This document shows positions 53,347 to 63,742 of a stretch of 64,000 nucleotides of DNA, piece by piece. Each line of letters opens with the position of its first letter. Position 1 is the stretch's first letter. The position numbers were made by a program, and so were the translations under genes. The notes under the pieces are model-generated. The model was given only the letters and a program-made list of their open reading frames with translations. It made no database searches and had not been told where the DNA came from. Source of the DNA: Bacteroidota bacterium (GTDB lineage Bacteria; Bacteroidota; Bacteroidia; Bacteroidales; Lentimicrobiaceae); the NCBI GenBank assembly GCA_009773455.1, contig WSXU01000019.1, positions 29,209-93,208 of the forward strand, in the 5' to 3' direction.

Positions 53347-56300
53347 CTAATCTTTAAGGTACCTCGATAGTGCTGAGAGCAGGGCTTTTTTACTGATGGG
53401 CTTCGAAATATAATGGTCGCATCCGGCTGCCAGTGCTTTGGGTCTGTCGTCCGACAAGGCATAAGCTGTCTGAGCAATAACAGGAAGATCAGGCATGGAA
53501 GATTTGATCAACCGGGTTGCTTCGAAACCATTCATCAGGGGCATTTTTATATCCATGAGCACAAGACCGGGTTTTGCATCCAAAGCCATGTCCACGGCTT
53601 CTTTTCCGTTGAAAGCACGCAATATTTTACAGCCTGTACCTTTAAGAAGCATCTTTAACAGGGTGAAATTGGCATCCTCATCTTCAGCAATAAGGATGAC
53701 TTTATCAGACCAGTTGTAGGAAATCTCAACATTAACTGATCCTGAATATGACTCAGCAATCCCTGATTCCATTTCCTGAAACGGTATCTCAACCCAGAAT
53801 GTAGATCCCATGCCAGGAGCTGACACTACCCATATGGTTCCTCCCATTTGTTCAACAAGCGCTTTCGAGATGGCCAGCCCAAGACCAGTCCCTCCCTGTT
53901 CACGCGAAGCAGTCGCATTTACCTGCCTGAATCGTTTGAATATCAACTCATGGTATTCAGGTGCAATACCTATGCCGGTATCTTTTACAAACATTTTAAC
54001 TACCCCTCCAGCTGAGATATAGCCAAATTCCACACTACCCTTTTTGGTAAATTTGATCGCATTGTTAATCAGGTTGATTAAAACCTGCCTTAATCGTATA
54101 TCATCACCCAGAACTACGATGTCATTGGCATCTGAAAGGTTTGGTGCCACCAGTTCTACTTTCCTGAACTGAATTTTAGAAGCTATCGAATACAATTCGG
54201 TCATCAGTTTCTTCAGGCTGACCCTGCCTTTGTTGATCGTAATCTGCCCGGCTTCAATTTTTGAAATATCAATGATATCGTTTATCAGAGCCATCAACTG
54301 TGCCGAACAGGTGTTGATTATTTCGACAAAACTAACCATATCGTTGTGCGGCAGACCGGGGGTGAGCAACAATTCAGCAAAACCCAGTATCCCGTTCATC
54401 GGGGTTCTGATTTCATGGCTCATGTTGGCCAGAAAAGCAGATTTAAGCCGGTCTGACTCTTCTGCTTTATTGATCGCTATATTCAATGCTTCATTCTTCC
54501 GGGCGATTTCATCATTTAAACTTAGATATTCATGATTGAGCCTGGCAAGTTTCTCGTTCATGTTCCGAAGTTCCTGATCGGATTGTTTACGCTCGGTGAT
54601 ATCGCGCCAGGTGGTATAAATGATATTCTTTCTGTCAATTCTGATAATGGTAAGAACAACTTCAACCCAGAAATCGCTTCCGTCAGGTCTGCGGTGCAGC
54701 CAGTCGAACCGGTGAGAACCATTTCTGACAGCTGCATTTATCATTTTAACAGCCTTTTTGGCCGATGCCTGCCCGTCAGGCTGAAAAGGAGGTGACAACT
54801 GAAAAGGTTTCCGCATAACGACCTGATCGCGTGTAGTCTTCAGCAGTCTCAATGTTGCTTCATTACAGTCAATAAAAATACCGTCCTCAATAATCAGGTT
54901 TGCATCTTCCGAATCTTCAAACAGCATCCTGAACCTGAGCTCACTCTCTTTGAGTCGTTGCTCAGCCTCCTTTCTCGAAGTATTATCAATAATTAATCCT
55001 TCAAGGGCGACTATATTTCCTTCGGCATCGTAAATTCCACAACCCTGTTCCCATACCCATTTTAACCTGCCATCGGCTGTTTTTATCTGGTACTCATCTG
55101 TAAAAATACTGCGGTTGGCAAGTATCTCCTGCCATTTCATCCATAAATCTTCCTGCGATTCCTTAACGATCAGGTCATTAAATGCAATTACCCTGTTCCC
55201 GGTCAACTCCTCGGGATGATATCCTGTAAGCTGATATGACCCTTTGCTGACAAATTCCATTGTCCAGAGTTTATCGTTCTTACACCGGTAGGCCATCCCC
55301 GGCAAGTTCCCCATCAGTGTTTCAAGTCGCCGCTGTATTTCCGCATTCTCCGTTTCGATCCTTTTTCGTTCAGCAAGTTCGCGGGCCTGCTGGATGTTGT
55401 GCAGCGCTTTTATTGACAATTGATTTGCAATAAGAAACAGGCTTTCGGCAATGCTTTCAAACTGATTCTTCGACATCCGCCTGACATCCTTAAGTGCATC
55501 CATGTATAACTTCTGATCAACCCCGATCTCCATTGCATATTCAATCAGTTTTCCAGGATCGGCTTCATCATCAAGTACCTGCCCTATCAGCCAGCTTGCA
55601 ATATGTTTGTTACCAACATTGATGCTGGCCCCGGCATCCCAGAGGGCCCCGCTCAGACAGGGCTGAACAATCGGGCCACCGGTATTTTGTCTTCCGATGA
55701 CAGCATCGGAATAAAAACAATTAGCCCTGCCCTTCTCCGTTTTCCTGATGATATGTTCACACAGGTGGCAGAAATTACTCGGTTTTGTTATTGGTTTACC
55801 CGAAGCATCTGTAATGAGTGATGCCACACCGGTGGCATTACTGAAAGCATCCTGTATCCGCTGTATCTCATCGAGATCAAATAAATCGTTGAAACTGAGC
55901 TCACCAGGCTCCCACTCAGGCTGGGTAAGAATATTGATCCTTTGATTGAGAACCTGCTGATACTTCAGTTCAGCAATCTTCAGCGCCTTGTTTATCCGGA
56001 TGCGGTGTATGGCATAAGAGGCCTGATGGACAATGGCTTCAATGATATCATGCGGCACCTCAGGTGAACCATTGCAGCACAATATGGCCAGGGCCCCGTA
56101 ATATGACTGGTCCTGTGTGAAACCAATCCCATATATCGACCTGATCTCCAAAGCCTTTTCAATAACTGCTGAAGTCGGACGGTCAATAGCACCTCCGGTA
56201 ATTTCAAAGAAAGAAGGAATCCGCGCAAGCTTCTCCGATTTAAAAAGAAACAGGATACTCTCATCAATACCGGAAACCGGAAGGGCAAATTCAAGAGGGT

Positions 56301-56874
56301 CGAAACCAAGAAATTCTCTCGTTAAAGGCAATATCGATTTCGTCCTGTCATTGTAAGCCTCAATCCTGAGTTGATCAAGATCGTCAGTAAATGCAGCAAA
56401 AACATAATCATCCTTGACAATGCTGCTGATTGTATCTATTAATCTGGAATATAATTCTTTTTCGTCGGCCGAACTGTGAAAGGAAATGGCTGCTGCAGAT
56501 ACCTTACCGAGGAGATTCTCCGATTCCACTACCCGTTTTTCACTGACTACCTCAAGATGAATGACCATACTCAGCACACCTCCGATTTCAGCAATCTCAG
56601 CCTCAAGTTTCACAGGGATCAGAGTATCACGGAACTTAACAGCAGTAGTATCAGAAAGCGAAGTACCGGTTGGCTGATGAAAAAACCCGTTTAATTTATT
56701 TACTACATCTTCCCGGAAAAAATGGCCCAGGTCGGAGCCGGAAAGAGCATTCTTATCGAAAAAGTTTGAGACATCCCTGGGTGAGATATAGACTATTTTT
56801 AGCGGGATGCCGGATGCGATCATCAGTATGCGTTTATTCTTCAGAATATCCGGTAATTTCCCGCGACTACCCAT
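53347..56874 (-). CDS. Hybrid sensor histidine kinase with PocR, PAS and receiver domains
   Basis: 1,175 residues. The first ~300 residues hold a PAS-like segment and a GAF-like region (about 125-300). A PocR domain follows (about 327-490) with Cys369, Cys372, Cys386 and Cys406, as in PF10114 sensors. Next are PAS domains at ~515-635 and ~645-765, a coiled coil, HisKA with His820 in MSHEIRTPMNGIL, HATPase (N-box near 937, DTGIGI 965-970, GGTGLGL 994-1000) and a C-terminal receiver with Asp1108. No DNA-binding output domain and no membrane helix were seen, so it is probably cytoplasmic and signals through its receiver or a distant phosphotransfer protein. The ligand is unknown. Confidence 0.93.
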   Translation of the reverse strand: MGSRGKLPDILKNKRILMIASGIPLKIVYISPRDVSNFFDKNALSGSDLGHFFREDVVNKLNGFFHQPTGTSLSDTTAVKFRDTLIPVKLEAEIAEIGGVLSMVIHLEVVSEKRVVESENLLGKVSAAAISFHSSADEKELYSRLIDTISSIVKDDYVFAAFTDDLDQLRIEAYNDRTKSILPLTREFLGFDPLEFALPVSGIDESILFLFKSEKLARIPSFFEITGGAIDRPTSAVIEKALEIRSIYGIGFTQDQSYYGALAILCCNGSPEVPHDIIEAIVHQASYAIHRIRINKALKIAELKYQQVLNQRINILTQPEWEPGELSFNDLFDLDEIQRIQDAFSNATGVASLITDASGKPITKPSNFCHLCEHIIRKTEKGRANCFYSDAVIGRQNTGGPIVQPCLSGALWDAGASINVGNKHIASWLIGQVLDDEADPGKLIEYAMEIGVDQKLYMDALKDVRRMSKNQFESIAESLFLIANQLSIKALHNIQQARELAERKRIETENAEIQRRLETLMGNLPGMAYRCKNDKLWTMEFVSKGSYQLTGYHPEELTGNRVIAFNDLIVKESQEDLWMKWQEILANRSIFTDEYQIKTADGRLKWVWEQGCGIYDAEGNIVALEGLIIDNTSRKEAEQRLKESELRFRMLFEDSEDANLIIEDGIFIDCNEATLRLLKTTRDQVVMRKPFQLSPPFQPDGQASAKKAVKMINAAVRNGSHRFDWLHRRPDGSDFWVEVVLTIIRIDRKNIIYTTWRDITERKQSDQELRNMNEKLARLNHEYLSLNDEIARKNEALNIAINKAEESDRLKSAFLANMSHEIRTPMNGILGFAELLLTPGLPHNDMVSFVEIINTCSAQLMALINDIIDISKIEAGQITINKGRVSLKKLMTELYSIASKIQFRKVELVAPNLSDANDIVVLGDDIRLRQVLINLINNAIKFTKKGSVEFGYISAGGVVKMFVKDTGIGIAPEYHELIFKRFRQVNATASREQGGTGLGLAISKALVEQMGGTIWVVSAPGMGSTFWVEIPFQEMESGIAESYSGSVNVEISYNWSDKVILIAEDEDANFTLLKMLLKGTGCKILRAFNGKEAVDMALDAKPGLVLMDIKMPLMNGFEATRLIKSSMPDLPVIAQTAYALSDDRPKALAAGCDHYISKPISKKALLSALSRYLKD

Positions 56875-57192
56875 TAATTCAAACCTGGCTATTGTGAAAA
56901 AAGAAGAAAAGAAGATTTCACATTAAAATCTGAAAGGCTAATATATAAAAAAACAGAAGCAATACATGAAATTATCAATAAAAAGAGACAGGGTGCCAAC
57001 AGATCGTATGTTTCAGCCTGTCATAAACAAGTATTTTCTATAGTTACAATTAATATTAACCTGGTCACCAGCGTAAAAGGTCTGTGACGGTTACGGGTTT
57101 CTGAAGCCGAAATCCCAGGACTGAACGCGCAAATCTGAATTACCAGCCATTGATTAAGCTATTCAGATGGCCGGGCAGTTGGTGTGCTAATT
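56875..57192. other. Intergenic region upstream of the hybrid kinase
   Basis: 318 bp between the kinase start and the 3' end of the membrane AraC gene. AT-rich near the kinase. I see no TAnnTTTG element, terminator or repeat that stands out. Confidence 0.4.
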
Positions 57193-58470
57193 TTATGATT
57201 TAATCAGTTTTTTCATTGTACCGGAAAATTCCGAAGGTGTCGTTCCTGTCTGGGTTTTAAAAGCCGCAATAAACACTGATTTACTGTGGAATCCTGCTTT
57301 CTGGGCAAGCCCCAGGTAAGAATAGGATTCAGCTTCATTATCGACCAGTAGCCGCATTACCTTTTTAACCCTGTAATAGTTTAGCATCTGGTTGAAATTA
57401 CGTCCCTGGTACTCGTTGATCACCATCGAGAGATACCGGGTATTGGTACCAAGATCGTTGGCCAGGTGCTTCAGGGTCAACTTCGGGTCTGTATATAATT
57501 CATTGGTAATCAAATGATTCAACATTCTCTTATAAAGGGCCCTTTTCTGCTGGTCATCAAAGGGTTTTCTTCCCAGACCTGCTTTTCGTTTCGGTTTTTC
57601 TTCTATCTCAGAAACAGTCTCAGCCTCAATGTTCTCTTCTTCAATAAAAATATCATCCTGCAGGATTTCATCGGGTTTTAATTCATCGAGCAACTCGATC
57701 ATTTCAGGTTCTGCAACACTTTGCTGCACCGGGGCAACTGAAAGTGAGTTCTTCGCCAGACCAGGATAAATTTCCAGCTTCAATCCAAGCCATCCTGTAA
57801 TACCGGCTGAGATAAAAATAAGCAACGAGTGTATAAAATGGAATCCCTGTTCGGGCAGAATTGATGACATTAACCAACCATCTGTGAACAGGAAAAAGAC
57901 AGAAAAGGAGATGATCAGATACCTGAAAACATTAGCGCTTGCGGGAACTTTATCATAATAATCCTGAAGTCTGCGGGAATAAACACGGAATTTCAGAAAA
58001 AACATCATTGTATAGAGCATTGTCTGGATAAGCAGAAAAGAATGTCCGACAATGGACCACACCGTAAGATAATTCCCGGATGTAAACTGGTTTCCATTGA
58101 GATAGGCAGCAAAAATTACAACAGGCATTGAAATCAGAAATGCGGATGGCACAGCGATGTGGTAGACAATGTATTTAACCGGGCGTTGCTTCGCAGTAAC
58201 AGCAGCGCTGACAAAAAGGAAAAAAAGCGGAATTACAGACAGGCTCAGAGGGATCTTAACGGCTTCAGCCCAGGCAAAAATTGATTGCGGGGCATAAAAA
58301 CACAATCCTGTAGCCGTCAGATACAATGCACATACGGTTAAAAAAGCAACCAGAAATAAACGGCAACTCTCTCCTTTGCGAAGGGTTTTCTCAATCAGAA
58401 GAATAGCGATAAGCAACAGTATTCCAGATTCTATTACAAACTGAGCTTTTATTAAAGCATTCATAATCAT
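57193..58470 (-). CDS. Membrane-anchored AraC-family regulator
   Basis: 425 residues. About seven hydrophobic helices fill residues ~10-240. An acidic linker (EMIELLDELKPDEILQDDIFIEEENIE) follows, then RKAGLGRKPFDDQQ and a C-terminal AraC HTH pair (DPKLTLKHLANDLGTNTRYLSMVINEY and SYLGLAQKAGFHSKSVFIAAFKTQTGTTPSEF). The design suggests a sensor in the inner membrane linked to DNA binding. The large acidic loop is unusual for a linker. No ligand can be named. An alternative start is the Met two codons in (58464). Confidence 0.88.
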   Translation of the reverse strand: MIMNALIKAQFVIESGILLLIAILLIEKTLRKGESCRLFLVAFLTVCALYLTATGLCFYAPQSIFAWAEAVKIPLSLSVIPLFFLFVSAAVTAKQRPVKYIVYHIAVPSAFLISMPVVIFAAYLNGNQFTSGNYLTVWSIVGHSFLLIQTMLYTMMFFLKFRVYSRRLQDYYDKVPASANVFRYLIISFSVFFLFTDGWLMSSILPEQGFHFIHSLLIFISAGITGWLGLKLEIYPGLAKNSLSVAPVQQSVAEPEMIELLDELKPDEILQDDIFIEEENIEAETVSEIEEKPKRKAGLGRKPFDDQQKRALYKRMLNHLITNELYTDPKLTLKHLANDLGTNTRYLSMVINEYQGRNFNQMLNYYRVKKVMRLLVDNEAESYSYLGLAQKAGFHSKSVFIAAFKTQTGTTPSEFSGTMKKLIKS

Positions 58471-60087
58471 AAATTTAGTTCCGGTTCATTTTATCAAGTG
58501 GTGCTATATATTTTCATTGGTTAAGTAAAAATAATTACCCTCGTTTCAACCCTGCCGACAATTAACCGGCTTTCCGAAATCAGGATTTCAAAAAGCGGTG
58601 ACTTTAAAGCAAAAATTGCTGCGCAAAAATGATTAAGTTTTCAGGTATTCCTGCCAAAAATAATTTCAGTAAAAGGCAGTACCAAACAACAGATATTTGA
58701 AGGTTATAGAATTCTGAGTCGTTTGAAGCAATCCTGCAAAAGCACGGAGAATATTTTTCCGGATCACAGAAATGCCGGTATTTCAGTAGAGGTTGTAAAT
58801 ATTTGCCATCATATGTACCACAAATCTGCGGAACCCAAGGTCATATCAAGTAAAAAACCCAATCAAAGAAAAGCGAATAAGCAACCCGAAATTAAAAGAA
58901 AGAACATCATCAGATTCTGCCCTGGATACATTCCAATAAAAATCCGATACGATATACAAAGATACGGAATCATAAATTAAAAACCAAGTTTTAATTCTTG
59001 ATTTCGGACAACATATTTAAGATAACTATAGCATGCCAATCATTAATAATTGATTTTCTTGACTTTAGTAAAAATATTAAAAATATTGGCGACTAAAAAA
59101 AGTCCTAAAATAAGAATCGGATAAAAACCGATTTCATGTACCAAAAGTCGCAATACAGGAATTGTTAAAACATGCTCACAAGTCTCAAAACCTGAACTGA
59201 AAATGGCCCATAGTTACTAGTAACTGTTTAACAGTGTCATACAAGACATCACTATCAATTTTAGTACATTTGAACAAATTTATCCGGTTTATTTTCCAGA
59301 TGCAATGAAAGAATGCAAAATCAAGTAATAGCTATTCAATTCAGTGTCGAATGATCTCCGAAAACTCTTTTAAATAATTTCGAAAAAAATGACTTTTATG
59401 CAATAATTTTTATATTTTTCAAAAGATATCAGGTAAGACAGGAACATTTTTATATATACTATTACATTATTTATATGTAATTGATTTTTATTTTTTATAA
59501 GCGATTAACTGTATCTATAAATTTGTCTCGTTCACCGTTTATAGCCTCTAAATCCGGGATTTAAGAAACATTAAAGTTTTTATTAATCCATTGATCTACA
59601 TATTTTTATAAAATCCGTGGAATTCATAAATAATTTCTTTCAGAGATTGGCTTTTAATTTACAATTCCGAACCTATTCCAGTTGCATACCCCGTTTCAGT
59701 TTTCGTATTTTAGAACCACTACATCCTATAGTTCTCAGGCAAGTTAAGGCTCCCGTCTTTCTATTTCCTTTGCTTTAGTACACTTTTGTCCTGTCCTGTT
59801 GTTTTTCAACTATCTGTTGCATTACTGTTGCACTATTGTTGAGCTATCTGTTGCACTATCCCCTGCACAACTGTTGCACTATCTGTTGCACTATTGTTGA
59901 GCTATCTGTTGCACTATCTGTTACCCTATCTGTAACACTATCTGTTTAGACTACTTATCCGGATGATTTGCTCCCCCAAAGGTTGCAGCATCTGTGGTAC
60001 GTTTCAGCAATAAAATCACTCTATTTCTATTTGCATTAAATTGTTGAATAACAATTATATATCAAACTAACCCTAAAATCAATCATT
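58471..60087. other. 1.6-kb gene-poor, AT-rich region
   Basis: No convincing gene. A small open frame at 58723-58980 lacks coding character. The core 59000-59700 is very AT-rich with T-runs. A perfect 14-bp palindrome AGTTACTAGTAACT is at 59212-59225, and a 12-bp tandem repeat array at 59814-59954. It is a candidate for a long regulatory region, an undetected RNA, or a decayed gene. Confidence 0.5.
59814..59954. repeat. Tandem array of 11-12-bp units, consensus CTGTTGCACTAT
   Basis: Twelve contiguous units. Five are exact CTGTTGCACTAT (59825, 59848, 59871, 59883, 59906). Variants include TGTTGAGCTAT twice, CTGTTACCCTAT and CTGTAACACTAT. The order exact-TGTTGAGCTAT-exact occurs twice (59825-59859 and 59883-59917), an internal higher-order duplication 58 bp apart. 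The array ends ~130 bp upstream of the secreted-protein start at 60088. Confidence 0.9.
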
Positions 60088-63000
60088 ATGAGAAAACTGT
60101 TAACACTTCTACTTATGGTGTTCCTGTGGACATCCGGTATGACTCAGGTGGCGGTCACCCTGGGCGCACGTAACACCCAGGACCAGCAAGTCGCCCAAAT
60201 GGACAAGACTCAATTGCCTGTTTCGAATGTCAATGCCTATGATGTGCGGCAGGTTACCAAGATCGGCACTGTTACTGCTGACCGGGAAAAAGACCTGTCG
60301 GTTATAAAAAACAGCCCTATTAAAAACACAAGGCAAGAGATCAATGGTACGGAGCCTATCACACCTCATCCCCTGGCTCCCATGCAGGGCGGTGAAACCA
60401 TTGCACTGGCCACCCTAATTCCATCCCTGCCTTATAACAATACGGGTTCAACCACGGCCTATGCCGATAACTATAACGAAGTATGCCCCTATACTAACAC
60501 CGGAGGACGGGATGTTGTTTACAAGTATACACCGGCAACCAACGGTCTTATAGATATTACCTTATGTGGTAATATTACGAATTACGACACCAAGTTGTAC
60601 GTTTATGATACCCCCACGCCTGTCACTGGAAGCGCAATTGCTTGTAACGACGACTACTGCAGCAATTCCCTGACCAGTTATATCAGCCAGGTTACCGGGG
60701 TACCTGTTACCGGAGGCGTTACTTACTACATAGTGGTTGACGGATACTCAAGCGCCGATTATGGAACCTATGAGATAACGGTTACCAATGGGGTTGTTTA
60801 TCCTGTACCAGCCAACGATGAATGTACAGGTGCTACGGCAGTTGCCGGACCATTCCCGCAAACTGTTACCGGTACCACTCTTGGTGCAACCATTGACTGT
60901 CCCGGCGTTCTTGACTGGAACGCTGTATGGTATGCCATTACACTGCCGTATGCTGTGAATGATCTTACAGTTGACTGGTGCGGAACTGCCGACATGGGTA
61001 CAGTTGGTGTCGTTTACTATCCGACATGTCCGGTTGTTTGCGGCAATTATGTTCTATATACAACCAATACCTGGGGTATCTGCGGCACTGTGCCCGGAGC
61101 TACCACTGCTACTACAACATTCCTGGGAATCCCCGGTCCAACTGTGATTTATTACCCCGCCTATTCAATTCCCCAGATGGACCATGTTATCACGTTCAAC
61201 GTTGCACCCGTGTTATGCCCGAATCCCTCAGCGCTCAATGCAACCGACAGGACTACAACAAGTGCTAAACTTGGCTGGACTGCCGGCGGATCAGAGAGTT
61301 TATGGAATCTTGAAGTGGGACTGCCTGGTTTCACACCCGGTGCCGGTGAATATATACTGAGGGGAACACCCACTGTCAATTCATTTTCAGCTACACCTTT
61401 ATCTTCAGGAACCAGATATGACTATTACGTTCAGGCTGATTGCGGCACAAATCAGAGTTCATGGGTTGGCCCGCTTGGTTTCAGCACCCTCATCGAGTGC
61501 CCGGGAGGTGCACTTACAGAACTTGAAGTCTGCGGTGATTCAACCAACAATGCCTGCAACAATGTGCTGCCGGCCAATCAAACTTCAGAGCCCCTTGCCA
61601 TCGGCCAAACAGTTTGCGGAACATCCTATTACGATGGTTCACTCCGCGATACTGACTGGTACACCTTTACTTTAACCGAAACAACGCTTGTAACTTTAAG
61701 TGCCAAAGCAGATTTTGATGTTGCGGTTATCCTGGTGACACCTTGTCCGGCTTCAGTAATTGCTTCCTCTTCAGCACTTTCCGGGGTAACAGCCTCTGTA
61801 AGTGCTCAACTAACTGCTGGCACCTATTATGCTTTTGTGGCTCCACAGTTTAACAGTGCATTTGCCTGTGGAAGCGCCAATCATTATTATGCCACACTGA
61901 CAGGGGCTCCACCGACAATCGGGTGCGGCAATACCAATCTTGGTTTGTTAACACCCACTGAGACCTCACAGACTTTTGCCTATGCTGCAGGGGATACTTA
62001 TTACTGGACCTTCAATGCCGTTGCCAATGCGACCTATTCGTTCAGCGACTGCGGGGCCGGTGAAGATACCTACATGAGAATTTATGATAACAGTTTTACC
62101 CAGGTTGCCTTTAATGACGACTATGGGGTGCATTGTACCACTGAAACAGCAGCTTCACTTAATTTTGTTCCAACAGTTTCAGGCCTCTACTATGTGTCAA
62201 TTGCACATTATTCCTGCACCAACCTACTCAATCCATGGAACCTGACGTATTACTATACACCGGCTCCTACCTGTCTAGCTCCGACAGCTCTGACCGCCAC
62301 CGGCATCACAACAACCGGTGCCAGCCTTGGCTGGACAAGCAGTGCCAGCGCCTGGGAGTACCAGATTGATGTAACCGGATTTATACCTGCTGCCACCGGT
62401 ATTGCTACTACCAATAACCCAACAGTGGTTACCACACTGACCCCGGCCACTACCTATGATTTTTATGTACGTGCAAACTGCTCGGGAGATTACAGTACAT
62501 GGTCAGGACCTTATACATTCACCACAGCCTGCGATATTCTTCCGACACCTTTCACCGAAACAGTGGAGGTTGGTGAATTCAGCCCTTGCTGGACGATAAG
62601 CGGCGGAACGTATAACTGGGGCATTGTTAGCGGTGCCAGCGGATATGGTGTTGGTGCACAGTCGTTCCGCGCCAATTTTTACAACATCAGCGATCCAACC
62701 CCATTCTACCTGTTCTCACCGGTATTGGATGGCAGTACACTCGCCAACCCCCAACTGGAGTTTGACTACTCCTATGCAACTTATATCAGTGAGGTAGACC
62801 AGATGAATGTTTATACCTCCGTAGACGGCGGCTTAAACTTTACTCTGCTGATTGAAATGCCAGGGGGTATCTCCGGCATCCTGAATACTGCAGGTGTTAC
62901 AACTTCAAGTTTTGTTCCTACCCTTGCCACACAATGGGCTACCATGACACTGCCTATTCCTGTTGGCACCAATATGATTGCTTTTGAGGCCATCAGTGCC

Positions 63001-63627
63001 TTTGGAAATAACCTGTACTTAGACAACATCAAGGTCAATGAAGCCATTGCAACCAAAACCCTGAACCTGACCGGGGTTCTGCTCGAGGGTCTGTATGCAG
63101 GAGGAGGAACACTCAACCAGGCAAAGGATGAATCCGGTAACGCAGTTTATGCTCCGGGGGTAGCCGATATGATTACTGTAGAATTACATAACGATTTAAA
63201 CTACAGCATCATAGAGTACAGTTCAGCCGTTGAACTGAGTACATCAGGAACTGCTACTGTTAGTGGCATAACCTTAGGCGGAGATTATTTTATTACCATC
63301 AGACACCGCAACTCAATTGAAACCACTACTGCAACCGCTGTTTCATTCGCCGGTGCAGTAATCAGCCAAAGCTTTGGAAACCCAGCTGATGTTTACGGTG
63401 GGAATCTTTTGCTGATGTCAGATATGGGTTATGCCATCTTTGGTGGTGATATTACACAGGATGGTGCTGTTGATGGTGGTGATGTTACCCCGTTCGACAA
63501 CGACCAGTTTAACTTCGTGATGGGCTATGTTGATTCAGATGTAAATGGTGACGGATCTGTTGACAGTGGTGATGGTACCATCATTGATAACAATCAGTTC
63601 AATTTTGTCGGAACGGCACATCCATAA
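60088..63627 (+). CDS. Large secreted fibronectin-III protein with dockerin-like tail
   Basis: 1,179 residues with a signal peptide (about 1-20, ending GMTQ). It contains several bacterial pre-peptidase C-like beta domains (GRDVVYKYTPATNGLIDITLCG, DTKLYVYD and similar), and two fibronectin-III-like domains, near ~380-470 (CPNPSALNATDRTTTSAKLGW) and ~728-815 (CLAPTALTATGITTTGASLGW). A MAM-like segment follows (SQ..YSYATYISEVDQMNVYTSVDGG). The last ~60 residues have two Ca2+-loop motifs, DITQDGAVDGGD and DVNGDGSVDSGD, each followed by a DN-QFNFV stretch, as in dockerin-like repeats. No type IX sorting domain was recognised, so the export and anchoring route is unclear. No catalytic motif was found. 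Confidence 0.8.
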   Translation: MRKLLTLLLMVFLWTSGMTQVAVTLGARNTQDQQVAQMDKTQLPVSNVNAYDVRQVTKIGTVTADREKDLSVIKNSPIKNTRQEINGTEPITPHPLAPMQGGETIALATLIPSLPYNNTGSTTAYADNYNEVCPYTNTGGRDVVYKYTPATNGLIDITLCGNITNYDTKLYVYDTPTPVTGSAIACNDDYCSNSLTSYISQVTGVPVTGGVTYYIVVDGYSSADYGTYEITVTNGVVYPVPANDECTGATAVAGPFPQTVTGTTLGATIDCPGVLDWNAVWYAITLPYAVNDLTVDWCGTADMGTVGVVYYPTCPVVCGNYVLYTTNTWGICGTVPGATTATTTFLGIPGPTVIYYPAYSIPQMDHVITFNVAPVLCPNPSALNATDRTTTSAKLGWTAGGSESLWNLEVGLPGFTPGAGEYILRGTPTVNSFSATPLSSGTRYDYYVQADCGTNQSSWVGPLGFSTLIECPGGALTELEVCGDSTNNACNNVLPANQTSEPLAIGQTVCGTSYYDGSLRDTDWYTFTLTETTLVTLSAKADFDVAVILVTPCPASVIASSSALSGVTASVSAQLTAGTYYAFVAPQFNSAFACGSANHYYATLTGAPPTIGCGNTNLGLLTPTETSQTFAYAAGDTYYWTFNAVANATYSFSDCGAGEDTYMRIYDNSFTQVAFNDDYGVHCTTETAASLNFVPTVSGLYYVSIAHYSCTNLLNPWNLTYYYTPAPTCLAPTALTATGITTTGASLGWTSSASAWEYQIDVTGFIPAATGIATTNNPTVVTTLTPATTYDFYVRANCSGDYSTWSGPYTFTTACDILPTPFTETVEVGEFSPCWTISGGTYNWGIVSGASGYGVGAQSFRANFYNISDPTPFYLFSPVLDGSTLANPQLEFDYSYATYISEVDQMNVYTSVDGGLNFTLLIEMPGGISGILNTAGVTTSSFVPTLATQWATMTLPIPVGTNMIAFEAISAFGNNLYLDNIKVNEAIATKTLNLTGVLLEGLYAGGGTLNQAKDESGNAVYAPGVADMITVELHNDLNYSIIEYSSAVELSTSGTATVSGITLGGDYFITIRHRNSIETTTATAVSFAGAVISQSFGNPADVYGGNLLLMSDMGYAIFGGDITQDGAVDGGDVTPFDNDQFNFVMGYVDSDVNGDGSVDSGDGTIIDNNQFNFVGTAHP

Positions 63628-63635
63628 ATTGAATC

Positions 63636-63672
63636 AAACAGGAATCTCTCCTGACCGGGAGATTCCTGTTTT
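63636..63672 (+). terminator. Rho-independent terminator
   Basis: AAACAGGAATCTC (63636-63648) pairs exactly with GAGATTCCTGTTT (63659-63671), 8 bp after the stop, followed by a short T-run. Strong stem. Confidence 0.85.
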
Positions 63673-63742
63673 ACAATTTAATCAAGAAAACCCCAGATGA
63701 GAAATCAATCATTATTCATTCAATAACCCAAAAACTTCTATT

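Noticed and set aside
58723..58980. Plus-strand 85-codon open frame
   Set aside because: Very basic, no family resemblance, no promoter or ribosome site, inside an AT-rich non-coding stretch.
59212..59225. 14-bp perfect palindrome AGTTACTAGTAACT as a specific operator
   Set aside because: It is isolated, AT-rich and more than 850 bp from the next gene, so chance or a minor role cannot be excluded.
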